64,000 nucleotides of DNA from Bordetella holmesii ATCC 51541 (GTDB lineage: Bacteria; Pseudomonadota; Gammaproteobacteria; Burkholderiales; Burkholderiaceae_B): NCBI GenBank assembly GCA_000612485.1, contig CP007494.1, positions 3,038,001 to 3,102,000 of the forward strand. Reading direction: 5' to 3'. This document shows positions 49,712 through 61,561 of the stretch, in pieces. Position 1 is the stretch's first letter; every line of letters begins with the position of its first letter. Under the pieces are notes generated by a model that made no database searches, was not told where the DNA came from, and worked only from the letters and a program-made list of their open reading frames with translations. A program made the position numbers and the translations under genes.

Positions 49712-50707
49712 TCACAGGTACTTGGTCTGGACCCAGTCTTTGACCGTGGGTGCCTTGTCGATCTGCTTGAGCGAAACCAGCATGCCCGCCAGTTGCTGCA
49801 TACCATTGACGAAATTGCCTGGGTCGACCATGAGGGCGTGCTGCTCTTTCTCGGTGTACCAGGTGGTCTGTGTGATGACGGCTTCCTGTTCTTGCTGGCT
49901 CAGGCCGGTGAGTTCGAGCAATACCTTGGCGGCCTCGGCGGGCGATTCGGTCATCATGGTGTTGGCCTGGAATACGGCAGTCAGGAATTTGTGCACGGCC
50001 TCCGGGTTCTCTTTGCCGATGCTGGCTCGTGTAAGAAGCACATCCGGACCTGGGGTGATGCCGTACTGCTTATACAGGGAGAACGCCGTGTCATCGAGCA
50101 ACACCCGGGTGCCGGGGATGGCTTTGATGCGGTCGAACGCCGGGGTCCAGGCCACCACGGCCGCCTCGATTTGCTTGCCTTGGAAAGCAGCCAGCAGATT
50201 GGTCGCCGGCAGATTGATGATGGTGACATCTTTGTCGGGATTCAACCCCGCTTGCTGCAGCACGTCCAGCAGGAGCACGTGGGCGCTGGAGGCATAGGTC
50301 ACGCCGATTTTCTTGCCCTTCAGGCCTGCCACATCGTTGACGTCCTCACGCACCAGTACGCCTTCAGCCCGGCCGAAATTGTTCGGCGTGGCAATTACCT
50401 GGAACTGGCGAGCGCCAGCGGCCATCAGCGCCAACGACGAAACCACGCCCGTGCCTGCCAGGTCGATATTGCCAGCCATGACGGCACCCATGCGATCCGA
50501 CGAGGTCGCGAAGCTCTGCCAGACAATGTCCAGACCTTGCTTGTCGAACAGCCCGGTCTTGAGGGCGATATAGGCAGAATAGTGCCCCAGCCATCCTGAT
50601 CCCCCGTAGGTCAGGCGTGTCTTGGCCGCTCGGGCAATCATAGGAAAGCCCATGGTGCTGGCGGCGGCAAGCGCGGTTGCGCGTTTCAACATGTCCCGAC
50701 GATTCAA
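49712..50707 (-). CDS. ABC-transporter substrate-binding protein, nitrate/sulfonate/taurine type
   Basis: 331 residues from a TTG at 50707, chosen because AAGGGG lies eight bases upstream and it gives MNRRDMLKRATALAAASTMG, a twin-arginine-like export signal. The mature part is an SsuA/NMT1-like two-lobed protein: LTYGGSGWLGHYSAYIALKT, VMAGNIDLAGTGVVSSLALM, GLKGKKIGVTYASSAHVLLL and QIEAAVVAWTPAFDRIKA. It would capture an aliphatic sulfonate, nitrate or similar small anion in the periplasm. Intact, but its permease and ATPase partners are damaged. Confidence 0.85.
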   Translation of the reverse strand: MNRRDMLKRATALAAASTMGFPMIARAAKTRLTYGGSGWLGHYSAYIALKTGLFDKQGLDIVWQSFATSSDRMGAVMAGNIDLAGTGVVSSLALMAAGARQFQVIATPNNFGRAEGVLVREDVNDVAGLKGKKIGVTYASSAHVLLLDVLQQAGLNPDKDVTIINLPATNLLAAFQGKQIEAAVVAWTPAFDRIKAIPGTRVLLDDTAFSLYKQYGITPGPDVLLTRASIGKENPEAVHKFLTAVFQANTMMTESPAEAAKVLLELTGLSQQEQEAVITQTTWYTEKEQHALMVDPGNFVNGMQQLAGMLVSLKQIDKAPTVKDWVQTKYL

Positions 50708-50789
50708 TGCTGTATTCCCCTTGGTTTGAGCGCCTCGATGGCGCGAATGATGAAGCTGAACTGTCTCTCGGCCGGGGGTCAGCAGCGGG

Positions 50790-50812
50790 TTTATAAGCTG
50801 CGGCGATATAAA
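50790..50812. promoter_or_regulatory. LysR-type operator candidate
   Basis: TTTATA, 11 bases, TATAAA: a perfect inverted repeat with the T-N11-A spacing of LysR boxes, 83 bases upstream of the binding-protein start and just after the decayed LysR gene. Confidence 0.5.
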
Positions 50813-50863
50813 ACATCGACTTCCCCTATCCTGCTTGCGGGCTAACCCTAGGGAGGCCGCCAC

Positions 50864-51301
50864 CTAGCGGCGCAGGCTGCGCCACAAGGTGGCGCTGGGC
50901 AAGCGCAGTGCCGGGACGATTTCTTTGTCGTAGAGTGACTCCACCGCCACCAGAATCGCCTCACGTGCCTCATACGGGAGCCGGCCGGCCTCACTGGCGC
51001 GTGCAGCCAGATAGAAGCTGCGGCTATTGGGGATTTCGGCGCTGGTGGTCGGCAGCGTCAGAGGCAGGATCTTCAAGGTAGGCAGGAAGTGACGGCTCTG
51101 CCATAAGCACAAGGGTGTGCTGACAGCAAAGCCCAGGCCCGCGCTGACCAGGCTCAGCAGAGGGTCCGTATTGTCGAACTAAAAGGTGCGCTCGATGAAG
51201 ATGCTGCGTGACTCGAGCAGGCGGTCGATCTCCGCGCCCATGAAGGACCGTGCGCTGTACCGTATGAATTGCGAGCGCCGGGCCAGCTCCGTCAGGCTGG
51301 T
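50864..51301 (-). pseudogene. LysR-family regulator, truncated and with a nonsense codon
   Basis: Only the effector domain is left. It reads LTELARRSQFIRYSARSFMG, LLESRSIFIERTF, TAG (51179-51181), FDNTDPLLSLVSAGLGFAVS and on to LPSATLWRSLRR. The DNA-binding half is gone at the junction with the IS407 fragment. The TAG probably replaced GAG. It once preceded the ABC operon and is the likely former regulator of it. Confidence 0.78.
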
Positions 51302-51384
51302 GCAATTCGTGCAGGCTCATCAGAAAGAAGGTCTTTTACCCCTGGGCTCTATGTCGGTGCCGTACTAAATCTGGGGGCAGCTCA
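51302..51384 (+). mobile_element. 83-bp 3' fragment of an IS407-like element
   Basis: Matches the last 83 bases of copy 1 (2252-2334) with one difference near the end (GCAGCTCA for GCAGGTCA). It ends the LysR remnant on one side and abuts the lpdA terminator region on the other, so a deletion or recombination took the rest of the element along with the LysR start. Confidence 0.88.
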
Positions 51385-51444
51385 TTTTTGGCCTCACGTC
51401 AGACCCCGAAACCGCATGCCGACCGCGTATGCCTGCTTGGCAGA

Positions 51445-51474
51445 CGCCAAAGCCGCCCGAAGGCGGCTTTGGCG
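51445..51474 (-). terminator. Terminator of the pyruvate dehydrogenase operon
   Basis: A perfect 13-bp stem CGCCAAAGCCGCC/GGCGGCTTTGGCG around a CGAA tetraloop, 16 bases after the lpdA stop. No long T run, but the stem is very stable. Confidence 0.7.
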
Positions 51475-51489
51475 TGCGCGGCGGCGGAC

Positions 51490-53265
51490 TTACTTCTTGC
51501 GCTGCGGCGGCAGGTCGGTGCAGACGCCTTCGGCGACCTCGGCGGCCATGCCGACCGATTCGCCCAGGGTCGGGTGGGGGTGGATGGTCTTGGCGATGTC
51601 CACCACGTCGGCGCCCATTTCGACGGCCAGCGCGATTTCGCTGATGAGATCGCCCGCATGGGTGCCCACGATGCCGCCGCCCAGAATGCGGTGCGTCTCG
51701 GCATCGAACAGCAGCTTGGTGAAGCCTTCGTCGCGGCCATTGGCGATGGCGCGGCCCGAGGCGGCCCAAGGGAACACACCCTTCTCGACCTTGATGCCCT
51801 GCTTCTTGGCGTCATCCTCGGTCAGGCCCACCCAGGCCACTTCCGGATCGGTGTACGCCACCGAAGGAATGACGCGGGCGTCGAAGAAGGACTTCTGGCC
51901 GGCGCAGATTTCGGCCGCCACATGCCCCTCGTGCACGGCCTTGTGCGCAAGCATGGGCTGGCCCACGATGTCGCCGATGGCGAAGATGTGCGGCACATTG
52001 GTGCGCATCTGGCGATCCACCTCGATGAAGCCCCGGTCGGTCACGGCAATACCCGCCTTATCGGCGGCGATCTTCTTGCCATTGGGGCTGCGGCCCACGG
52101 CCTGCAATACCAGGTCGTAACGCTGCGGTTCCTTGGGTGCGCCTTCGCCCTCGAAGCTGACGTAGATGCCGTCCGCGCGCGCCTCGGCGCCCACCGTCTT
52201 GGTCTTGAGCATGATGTTGTCAAAACGGCCGGTATTCATCTTCTGCCACACTTTGACCAGGTCGCGGTCCGCGCCCTGCATCAGGCCATCGAGCATCTCC
52301 ACCACGTCCAGGCGCGCTCCCAGCGTCGAGTACACCGTGCCCATCTCAAGGCCGATGATGCCGCCACCGATGATGAGCATCTTCTTGGGGATCTCACGCA
52401 ACGCCAGCGCGCCGGTCGAGTCCACGATGCGGTCATCTTGCGGCAGGAACGGCAGCTTCACCGACTGGCTGCCGGCGGCGATGATGGCGTTCTTGAAGCG
52501 TATGGTCTGGCTTTTGCCATCGGAGGCTTTGACCGTCAGATGATGGAAGTCGGCGAACTCGCCCACCCCGGTGACCACGCTGACCTTGCGTGCTTTGGCC
52601 ATGCCGGCCAGACCACCCGTGAGCTTGGCCACCACGCTGTCTTTGTAGCCGCGCAGCTTGTCCAGATCGATCTTGGGCTCGCCGAAGCTGATGCCGTGCG
52701 CGGCCAGGGCCCGCGCCTCGTCGATGACGGCGCTATTGTGCAACAGGGCCTTGGACGGAATGCAACCGACGTTCAGGCACACGCCCCCCAGGGTGGCGTA
52801 GCGCTCGACCAGCACGGTCGACAGGCCCAGATCGGCGGCGCGAAATGCCGCCGAATACCCGCCGGGGCCCGCGCCCAGCACGAGGACGTCGCACTCCAGA
52901 TCGGCCGAGCCGCTGTAAGCGGCGGCCGCCTTGGCGGGCTTGGCGTTGGCAGGCGCGGCGGCAGCCTTGGGTGCTTCGGCCTTGGCGGCCTCAGGCTGGG
53001 CAGCGTCGGCCTTGCCCGCCTCCGCACCAGCCTCGATCTCCAGAATGACCGCGCCCTCGGCGACCTTGTCGCCCACCTTGACCTTGACCGACTTGACCAC
53101 GCCGCCTTCGGATGCCGGGATCTCCATCGAGGCCTTGTCGGATTCGACGGTAATCAGGCTTTGCTCAGCTTTAATGGTGTCGCCCACGGCAACCAGCACC
53201 TCGATGACTTCGACTTCCTTGAAGTCACCGATGTCCGGGATCTTGATTGGCTTGAGATTGCTCAT
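51490..53265 (-). CDS. lpdA: Dihydrolipoamide dehydrogenase (E3) with N-terminal lipoyl domain
   Basis: 591 residues. Residues 1-80 are a lipoyl domain with the lipoylated lysine in [13 protein letters not shown], followed by an Ala/Pro linker. Then FAD loop [20 protein letters not shown], redox pair [19 protein letters not shown] loop [17 protein letters not shown] and C-terminal [15 protein letters not shown] with the active-site His-Glu. A lipoyl-bearing E3 is known in Neisseria and other betaproteobacteria. It reoxidises E2 lipoamide in the pyruvate dehydrogenase complex. Third gene of aceE-aceF-lpdA. Confidence 0.95.
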   Translation of the reverse strand: MSNLKPIKIPDIGDFKEVEVIEVLVAVGDTIKAEQSLITVESDKASMEIPASEGGVVKSVKVKVGDKVAEGAVILEIEAGAEAGKADAAQPEAAKAEAPKAAAAPANAKPAKAAAAYSGSADLECDVLVLGAGPGGYSAAFRAADLGLSTVLVERYATLGGVCLNVGCIPSKALLHNSAVIDEARALAAHGISFGEPKIDLDKLRGYKDSVVAKLTGGLAGMAKARKVSVVTGVGEFADFHHLTVKASDGKSQTIRFKNAIIAAGSQSVKLPFLPQDDRIVDSTGALALREIPKKMLIIGGGIIGLEMGTVYSTLGARLDVVEMLDGLMQGADRDLVKVWQKMNTGRFDNIMLKTKTVGAEARADGIYVSFEGEGAPKEPQRYDLVLQAVGRSPNGKKIAADKAGIAVTDRGFIEVDRQMRTNVPHIFAIGDIVGQPMLAHKAVHEGHVAAEICAGQKSFFDARVIPSVAYTDPEVAWVGLTEDDAKKQGIKVEKGVFPWAASGRAIANGRDEGFTKLLFDAETHRILGGGIVGTHAGDLISEIALAVEMGADVVDIAKTIHPHPTLGESVGMAAEVAEGVCTDLPPQRKK

Positions 53266-53280
53266 CTTGTCTCCGGGCGC

Positions 53281-54944
53281 TTACAGCGCGATACGACGGA
53301 AATCAGCCAGCAACTGGCCGAGGTAAGCGTTAAAGCGGGCCGCAGCCGCACCGTCGATGACGCGGTGGTCATACGACAGCGACAGCGGCAGCGTCAGGCG
53401 CGGCACGAACTGCTTGCCGTCCCACACCGGTTTCTGGAAGGAGCGCGACAGCCCCAGAATGGCCACTTCGGGCGCGTTGATGATGGGCGTGAAGTGCGTG
53501 CCACCAATGCCACCCAACGACGAAATCGAGAAGCAACCGCCTTGCATGTCGGCCGGCGACACCTTGCCGTCGCGCGCCTTCTTGGCCAGCTCGGAGGTCT
53601 CGCGCGCCAATTCGATAATGCCCTTCTTGTCCGCATCGCGCACCACCGGCACCACCAGCCCGTTGGGCGTATCCGCCGCGAAGCCGATGTGGAAATACTG
53701 CTTGTAGACCAGGTTGTCGCCGTCGAGCGAGGCGTTGAACTCGGGGAATTTCTTCAGGGCGGCGACCACGGCCTTGATGACAAAGGCCAGCATGGTGACC
53801 TTCACGCCCGATTTCTCGTTCTCTTTGTTCAACTGCACGCGCAGGGCTTCGAGGTCGGTGATGTCCGCTTCGTCATTGTTGGTGACGTGCGGGATCATGA
53901 CCCAGTTGCGATGCAGGTTGGCGCCGGAAATCTTCTTGATCCGCGACAGCGGCTTGGCGTCGACCGGGCCGAACTTGGTGAAGTCCACCTTCGGCCAGGG
54001 CAGCAGGCCCAGCGCTACGCCATCGCCTTGGGCCGCGGGCGCTGGGGCGGCCAGCGCGGTTTTGACGAAGCCGCGCACATCGTCGAGCACGATCCTGCCC
54101 TTGGGGCCGCTGCCGGTGACGCGCGAGAGGTTCACGCCCAATTCGCGGGCAAATTTGCGCACCGACGGCGAGGCATGAGGCAACTGGCCGGGCTTGAGAG
54201 CGGCGTCTTCCAGGTCCTGCGTGGGCGAGGGACGCTGCGCTGGCGCGGCCGCCTTGGCGGGAGCTGCGGCGCTTTCGGCCTTGGCCGCCGGCGCCTCGGC
54301 CTTGGGCGCGGCGGCTTCAGCCTTGGCCGCCGGCGCAGCAGCGCCTTCAGCCACCAGAATCACATCACCCTTGTTGATACGGTCGCCCACCTTGATCTTG
54401 ATGGACTTGACCACGCCACCGGCCGTGGCGGGGATCTCCATCGATGCCTTGTCGGACTCGACGGTAATGAGGCTTTGCTCGGGCTTGATGGTGTCGCCCA
54501 CGGCCACCAACACTTCGATGACTTCCACATCCTTGAAGTCACCGATATCCGGCACGGCGACATCCACCGGGCCGCTGGCCGCAGCGGGCGCCTCGGCCTG
54601 GACCGCGGTGGCCTTGGCCGGGGCATCTGCCTTGGCGGGCTGCGCCGGGGCCTGCTCGGACGGGCCGGCTCGGCCTTGGGAGCTTCGGACTTGGCAGCCT
54701 CTGCCTCGGCCTCGACTTCCAGAATCACGCCGCCCTCGGCGACCTTGTCGCCGACCTTGACCTTGATCGACTTGACCACACCGCCTTGCGAGGCGGGGAT
54801 TTCCATCGAGGCCTTATCGGACTCCACCGTGATCAGGCTTTGTTCGGCCTTGATCGTATCGCCCGGGGCCACCAGCACTTCGATGACTTCCACTTCCTTG
54901 AAGTCGCCGATGTCGGGAACCTTGATTTCCACGATATTGCTCAT
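53281..54944 (-). CDS. aceF: Dihydrolipoamide acetyltransferase (E2), one-base frameshift in the linker
   Basis: Start ATG 54944. A first lipoyl domain ([20 protein letters not shown]) runs into an Ala/Pro linker where the frame breaks at GGCCCGTCC near 54669; one more C gives [16 protein letters not shown] and joins a second lipoyl domain ([20 protein letters not shown]), the E3/E1-binding domain ([20 protein letters not shown]) and the acetyltransferase core with active site [15 protein letters not shown]. As written, the main part (53281-54567, 428 residues) could start at an internal GTG and make a one-lipoyl E2. Since E2 should be essential, a consensus error or use of the internal start is more likely than loss. 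Confidence 0.88.
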
Positions 54945-54956
54945 GTTTGTCTACCC

Positions 54957-57668
<2,712 letters not shown>

Positions 57669-57787
57669 CGTGTGTCTCCTGATGGGGTTTCTTGGACCAC
57701 ACCCCGTGTATGGGTAAGCGGGGTACAGAAGTTTATGCGCGCCGACACCCCTCGATCGAATCAGGGGCGCCAACCATCGAAGCGCGC

Positions 57788-57856
57788 ATTCTAAGTAGCT
57801 AGGTTAGCCCGGAGCAAGAAAAATTTCATGTTGCGGTACGGCATTTCATAATGCGG
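57788..57856 (-). promoter_or_regulatory. aceE promoter with two upstream 14-base direct repeats
   Basis: On the minus strand TTGCTC (57812-57817), 18 bases, TAGAAT (57788-57793) form a plausible sigma-70 promoter 120 bases from aceE. Just upstream, ATTTCATNNTGCGG occurs at 57823-57836 and 57843-57856, exactly 20 bases apart, so a regulator could bind two sites on one face of the DNA. The regulator is unknown. Confidence 0.5.
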
Positions 57857-58207
57857 AATATTGACAGTTTTCTGAATCGTCTGGGCGCGCCGCCCTTGCC
57901 TTCATCCGACACGCTCCACCCCTCGATGGCGCTCGGAATACCCGGTAAATCCAGCCCCGCCAGCCCAACGGGTGGCGGCGCCGGGCGCGCCGTGCAGGAT
58001 CGTGTCGCCCGCATGTGGCGGCGCAGCCAGCCAGCTCCTCATAGACAAAAAAAATCAAAATGCCGCGCCCGGCACCGTAATATGGCGCAGTGCAGCATCG
58101 AAATATTCGCCTCGCCGGCAACCCGCCTCGTCCCGGCGGCTTGAGCGGCGCAGGTGCCCGGCCCATCCGCGCCCTATTACCCGTAAAATACGCAGCCTAA
58201 CGGCCGT
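57857..58207. other. Gap before the sensor kinase gene
   Basis: About 350 bases between the aceE regulatory repeats and the kinase start. It should hold the kinase promoter. Open frames here are GC-driven shadows; I find no motif, hairpin or gene that I can support. Confidence 0.5.
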
Positions 58208-59968
58208 ATGCCCATGTTCAGTCCCGCCAAGTCCAACATCCCGAATTCATTCCACGATCACGCCCGCTCACGCCGGCGCGGTCTGTATTGGGTGACGCCC
58301 GCGCTGGTGCTCGTCCTCTATATATGTGTGATGGGCATGTTTTTCTGGCTGCAACGCATCCATGACGACAGCGTCATGTTCGTGACCATCGACCAGGAGT
58401 TGCGCCAGCAGCGCCTGCTGTGGGTGGTTCTGGCCCTGTCCATCGTCATCATCATCAGTCTGCTGATGCTGTGGCGCTACACGCGTTTTCGCTCGACCGC
58501 CGAAGCCGCCCTCATCGCCGAAACCGGCTTTCGCCGCGCGATGGAGAACTCCATGTCCACCGGTATGCGCGTGCTGGACATGGAAGGCCGCATCGCCTAT
58601 GTCAATCCCGCCTTTTGCCGGATGATAGGCTGGAACGAAGCCGACCTCATCGGCCGCAGCCCGCCCTTTCCCTATTGGGTGCCAGGCCGTCATGAGCAAC
58701 ATCAGCACACGCTCGATGTACTGGTGTCCGGCAAAACACCCTCCAGCGGCCTGGAGGTCGAAGCCCAGCGCCGCGATGGCTCTCGCTTTACCGCGCGCAT
58801 GTATGTCTCGCCGCTGCTGGACCCCAACGGCACGCAGATCGGCTGGATGACATCCATGACCGACATCACCGAACCCAAGCGTATCCGGGAAGCATTGACC
58901 GCCGCGCACGAGCGCTTCATGACGGTGCTCGAAGGGTTGGACGACGCCATTTCGGTCACCGCCGATACCCATGACGGGCTGGAGCTGCTGTTTGCCAACC
59001 GCACCTACCGCCGCGTCTTTGGCGCGCAGACCGGCGGGCACGACGAATTGCTGGCCGGGCGCCGTGGCCGCTTTACGGATGAGTCCGTGGAAGTCTTTGC
59101 GCCCTCGGTGCAGCGTTGGTTCGAGGTCCATCACCGCATGTTGGCCTGGACCGATGGCCGCCGTGTGCGCATGCAGGTGGCGCGCGACATCACCGAACGC
59201 CGCACGCACGAGGAAACCTCGCGCCTGCAACAAGAAAAAATCCAGATCACCAGCCGCCTGACCACCATGGGCGAAATGGCCTCCTCGCTCGCGCACGAGC
59301 TGAACCAGCCGCTGACGGCCATCGCCAACTACAGCATGGGCGCCGTGGCCCTGGTCAAGGCCGGCCACACCAGCCCCACCATGCTATTGCCAGCACTGGA
59401 AAAAGCCGCTGCGCAGGCCGAGCGGGCGGGCAAGATCATCAGCCGCATCCGCGAGTTCGTCAAACGCAGCGAACCCCGCCGCCAGCGCGTGCCCATCGGC
59501 CGTATCGTCGACAACGCCATCGGATTTGCCGAAATCGACGCGCGCAAACGCCGCATCCGTATCGACAGTTTCGTGCCCTCGACCGCGCCGGATGTGATGG
59601 CCGATCCCATCCTGATTGAACAGGTGCTGCTGAATCTGCTGAAAAACGGCCTCGAAGCCATGGAAGGCAGCACCTCCGATGAACTCAAGGTCGCGGTGAT
59701 TCCCCACGACAACCTGATGGAAGTGGCCGTGGTCGATCGCGGCCACGGCATTGCCGAGCCCGAGCGGCTCTTCGAACCGTTCTTCAGCACCAAGTCCCAG
59801 GGCCTGGGCATGGGGCTGAACATCTGCCGTACCATTATCGAATCGCATCACGGCCGTTTGTGGGCCGATCCCAATCCGGCTGGCGGAACCATCTTCCGCT
59901 TTACCTTGCCCTGTGCGGCGCCAGAAGCGCCTGCCCGGAATGATCAGTCAGAGGAGTTGCACGCATGA
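58208..59968 (+). CDS. Membrane PAS sensor histidine kinase, FixL/DctB-like
   Basis: 586 residues. Two helices near the N-terminus (VTPALVLVLYICVMGMFFWL and LLWVVLALSIVIIISLLMLW) frame a very short periplasmic loop. A PAS domain follows (FRRAMENSMSTGMRVLDMEG, FCRMIGWNEADLIGRSPP), then a second PAS-like part, the HisKA box MASSLAHELNQPLTAIANYS (His about 363), N box LLNLLKNGLEAM and G boxes DRGHGIAEPERLFEPFFSTK and GLGMGLNICRTIIE. Its stop overlaps the regulator start (ATGA). Signal unknown; the aceE operon diverges from it. Confidence 0.9.
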   Translation: MPMFSPAKSNIPNSFHDHARSRRRGLYWVTPALVLVLYICVMGMFFWLQRIHDDSVMFVTIDQELRQQRLLWVVLALSIVIIISLLMLWRYTRFRSTAEAALIAETGFRRAMENSMSTGMRVLDMEGRIAYVNPAFCRMIGWNEADLIGRSPPFPYWVPGRHEQHQHTLDVLVSGKTPSSGLEVEAQRRDGSRFTARMYVSPLLDPNGTQIGWMTSMTDITEPKRIREALTAAHERFMTVLEGLDDAISVTADTHDGLELLFANRTYRRVFGAQTGGHDELLAGRRGRFTDESVEVFAPSVQRWFEVHHRMLAWTDGRRVRMQVARDITERRTHEETSRLQQEKIQITSRLTTMGEMASSLAHELNQPLTAIANYSMGAVALVKAGHTSPTMLLPALEKAAAQAERAGKIISRIREFVKRSEPRRQRVPIGRIVDNAIGFAEIDARKRRIRIDSFVPSTAPDVMADPILIEQVLLNLLKNGLEAMEGSTSDELKVAVIPHDNLMEVAVVDRGHGIAEPERLFEPFFSTKSQGLGMGLNICRTIIESHHGRLWADPNPAGGTIFRFTLPCAAPEAPARNDQSEELHA

Positions 59969-60591
59969 ACACCCCCCACCTGTCGAGCACGGTATACATA
60001 GTCGATGACGACGAAGCAGTCCGCGATTCCTTGCGCTGGCTGCTGGAAGCCAACGGCTATCGGGTGCGCGCTTTCGCCAGCGGCGAAACCTTTCTCGATG
60101 AATACGACGCCGCCCAGGTCGGCGTTCTCATCGCGGATGTCCGCATGCCCGGCATGAGCGGCCTCGAACTGCAAGAACAGTTGATCGCCCGCAACGCCCC
60201 GCTGCCCATCGTCTTCATCACCGGTCACGGCGACGTGCCCATGGCGGTATCGACCATGAAGAAAGGCGCCATCGATTTTCTCGAGAAGCCTTTCAACGAG
60301 TCGGATCTGCGCGAGATCGTCGCGCGCATGCTCGAGCAGGCAGCGCAGCGCATCTCCCAGCATCAGGCACAGAAAGACCACGAAGCCATGCTGGCGCGCC
60401 TGACCGCGCGCGAGCAACAGGTGCTCGAGCGCATTGTCGCCGGCCGCCTGAACAAACAGATCGCCGACGACCTGGGCATCAGCATCAAGACCGTCGAGGC
60501 GCATCGCGCCAACATCATGGAAAAACTGGAAGTGACCACCGTAGCCGACCTCATGAAAGTCGCCTTGGCCAAACCCGAGGCCCACGCATGA
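59965..60591 (+). CDS. FixJ-family response regulator
   Basis: 208 residues. Receiver domain with acidic pocket [20 protein letters not shown], phospho-acceptor Asp in [14 protein letters not shown] (about 59), and [12 protein letters not shown]. The C-terminal LuxR-type helix-turn-helix is [40 protein letters not shown]. Partner of the kinase before it; overlaps folD by four bases, so folD may be under the same promoter. Confidence 0.93.
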   Translation: MNTPHLSSTVYIVDDDEAVRDSLRWLLEANGYRVRAFASGETFLDEYDAAQVGVLIADVRMPGMSGLELQEQLIARNAPLPIVFITGHGDVPMAVSTMKKGAIDFLEKPFNESDLREIVARMLEQAAQRISQHQAQKDHEAMLARLTAREQQVLERIVAGRLNKQIADDLGISIKTVEAHRANIMEKLEVTTVADLMKVALAKPEAHA

Positions 60592-61442
60592 CCGCAAGAA
60601 TCATTGATGGCGTCGCCCTGTCGCAGCGTATCCGTGAGGAAGTCGCTCAACGTGTGGCGGCGCTGTCCGCAAAAGGCGTGCGCCCCGGCCTGGCGGTCGT
60701 CCTCGTGGGCGAAGACCCGGCCTCCCACGTGTATGTGCGCAACAAGGTCGCCGCCTGCGAAAAAGCCGGTTTGCATTCGGTCAAAGAGCAATACCCTGCC
60801 GATCTGAGCGAAGCCGACCTGCTGGCGCGCATCGATGCGCTCAATCGCGATCCGGCCATCCACGGCATTCTGGTGCAGCTGCCTCTGCCGGCGCATCTGG
60901 ATGCCCACAAGGTCATCGAAGCCATCGCCCCCGAGAAAGATGTCGATGGCTTTCACATCAGCAATGCGGGCCTGCTGATGACCGGGCAGCCGCTGATCCG
61001 TCCGTGCACGCCCTACGGCGTCATGAAGATGCTCGAAGCCGAAGGCGTCAATCTGCGCGGCGCCGAGGCCGTGGTGGTCGGTGCCAGCAATATCGTCGGC
61101 AAGCCCATGGCCATGCTGCTGCTGGCCGCCGGCGCCACCGTCACGCTTTGCAATTCCAAAACGCGTGACCTGGGCGCACAGACCCGCCGCGCCGACGTGC
61201 TGGTGGTGGCCACGGGCCGGGCGCGCATGATCACCGGCGACATGGTCAAACCTGGCGTCGTCGTGATCGACGTCGGTATCAACCGCGGCTCAGACGGCAA
61301 ACTGTGCGGCGACGTGGATTTCGCCAGCGCCAGCCAGGTGGCCGCGGCCATCACCCCGGTGCCAGGCGGCGTCGGCCCCATGACCATCGCCATGCTGCTG
61401 GTCAATACGGTTGAGGCTGCCGAGCGCACCCTCGCTGCCTGA
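60588..61442 (+). CDS. folD: Methylenetetrahydrofolate dehydrogenase/cyclohydrolase
   Basis: 284 residues. Catalytic Lys in [55 protein letters not shown] fold [19 protein letters not shown] and the signature [20 protein letters not shown] are all present. It interconverts 5,10-methylene- and 10-formyl-tetrahydrofolate. Last gene of a kinase-regulator-folD set with four-base overlaps. Intact. Confidence 0.96.
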   Translation: MTARIIDGVALSQRIREEVAQRVAALSAKGVRPGLAVVLVGEDPASHVYVRNKVAACEKAGLHSVKEQYPADLSEADLLARIDALNRDPAIHGILVQLPLPAHLDAHKVIEAIAPEKDVDGFHISNAGLLMTGQPLIRPCTPYGVMKMLEAEGVNLRGAEAVVVGASNIVGKPMAMLLLAAGATVTLCNSKTRDLGAQTRRADVLVVATGRARMITGDMVKPGVVVIDVGINRGSDGKLCGDVDFASASQVAAAITPVPGGVGPMTIAMLLVNTVEAAERTLAA

Positions 61443-61445
61443 CCC

Positions 61446-61473
61446 CAATGCCCGGCACGTCTGCCGGGCATTG
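61446..61473 (+). terminator. Hairpin after folD
   Basis: Perfect 12-bp stem CAATGCCCGGCA/TGCCGGGCATTG with a four-base loop, three bases after the folD stop. No T run; likely transcript end. Confidence 0.65.
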
Positions 61474-61561
61474 CAATCCCTGGCATGCTCCCCATATATC
61501 AAACAAGGGCCGGCCGCCACGCGCCGGCTCGCCCTGTCACGCCTTCTCTAATCGGACTCCC

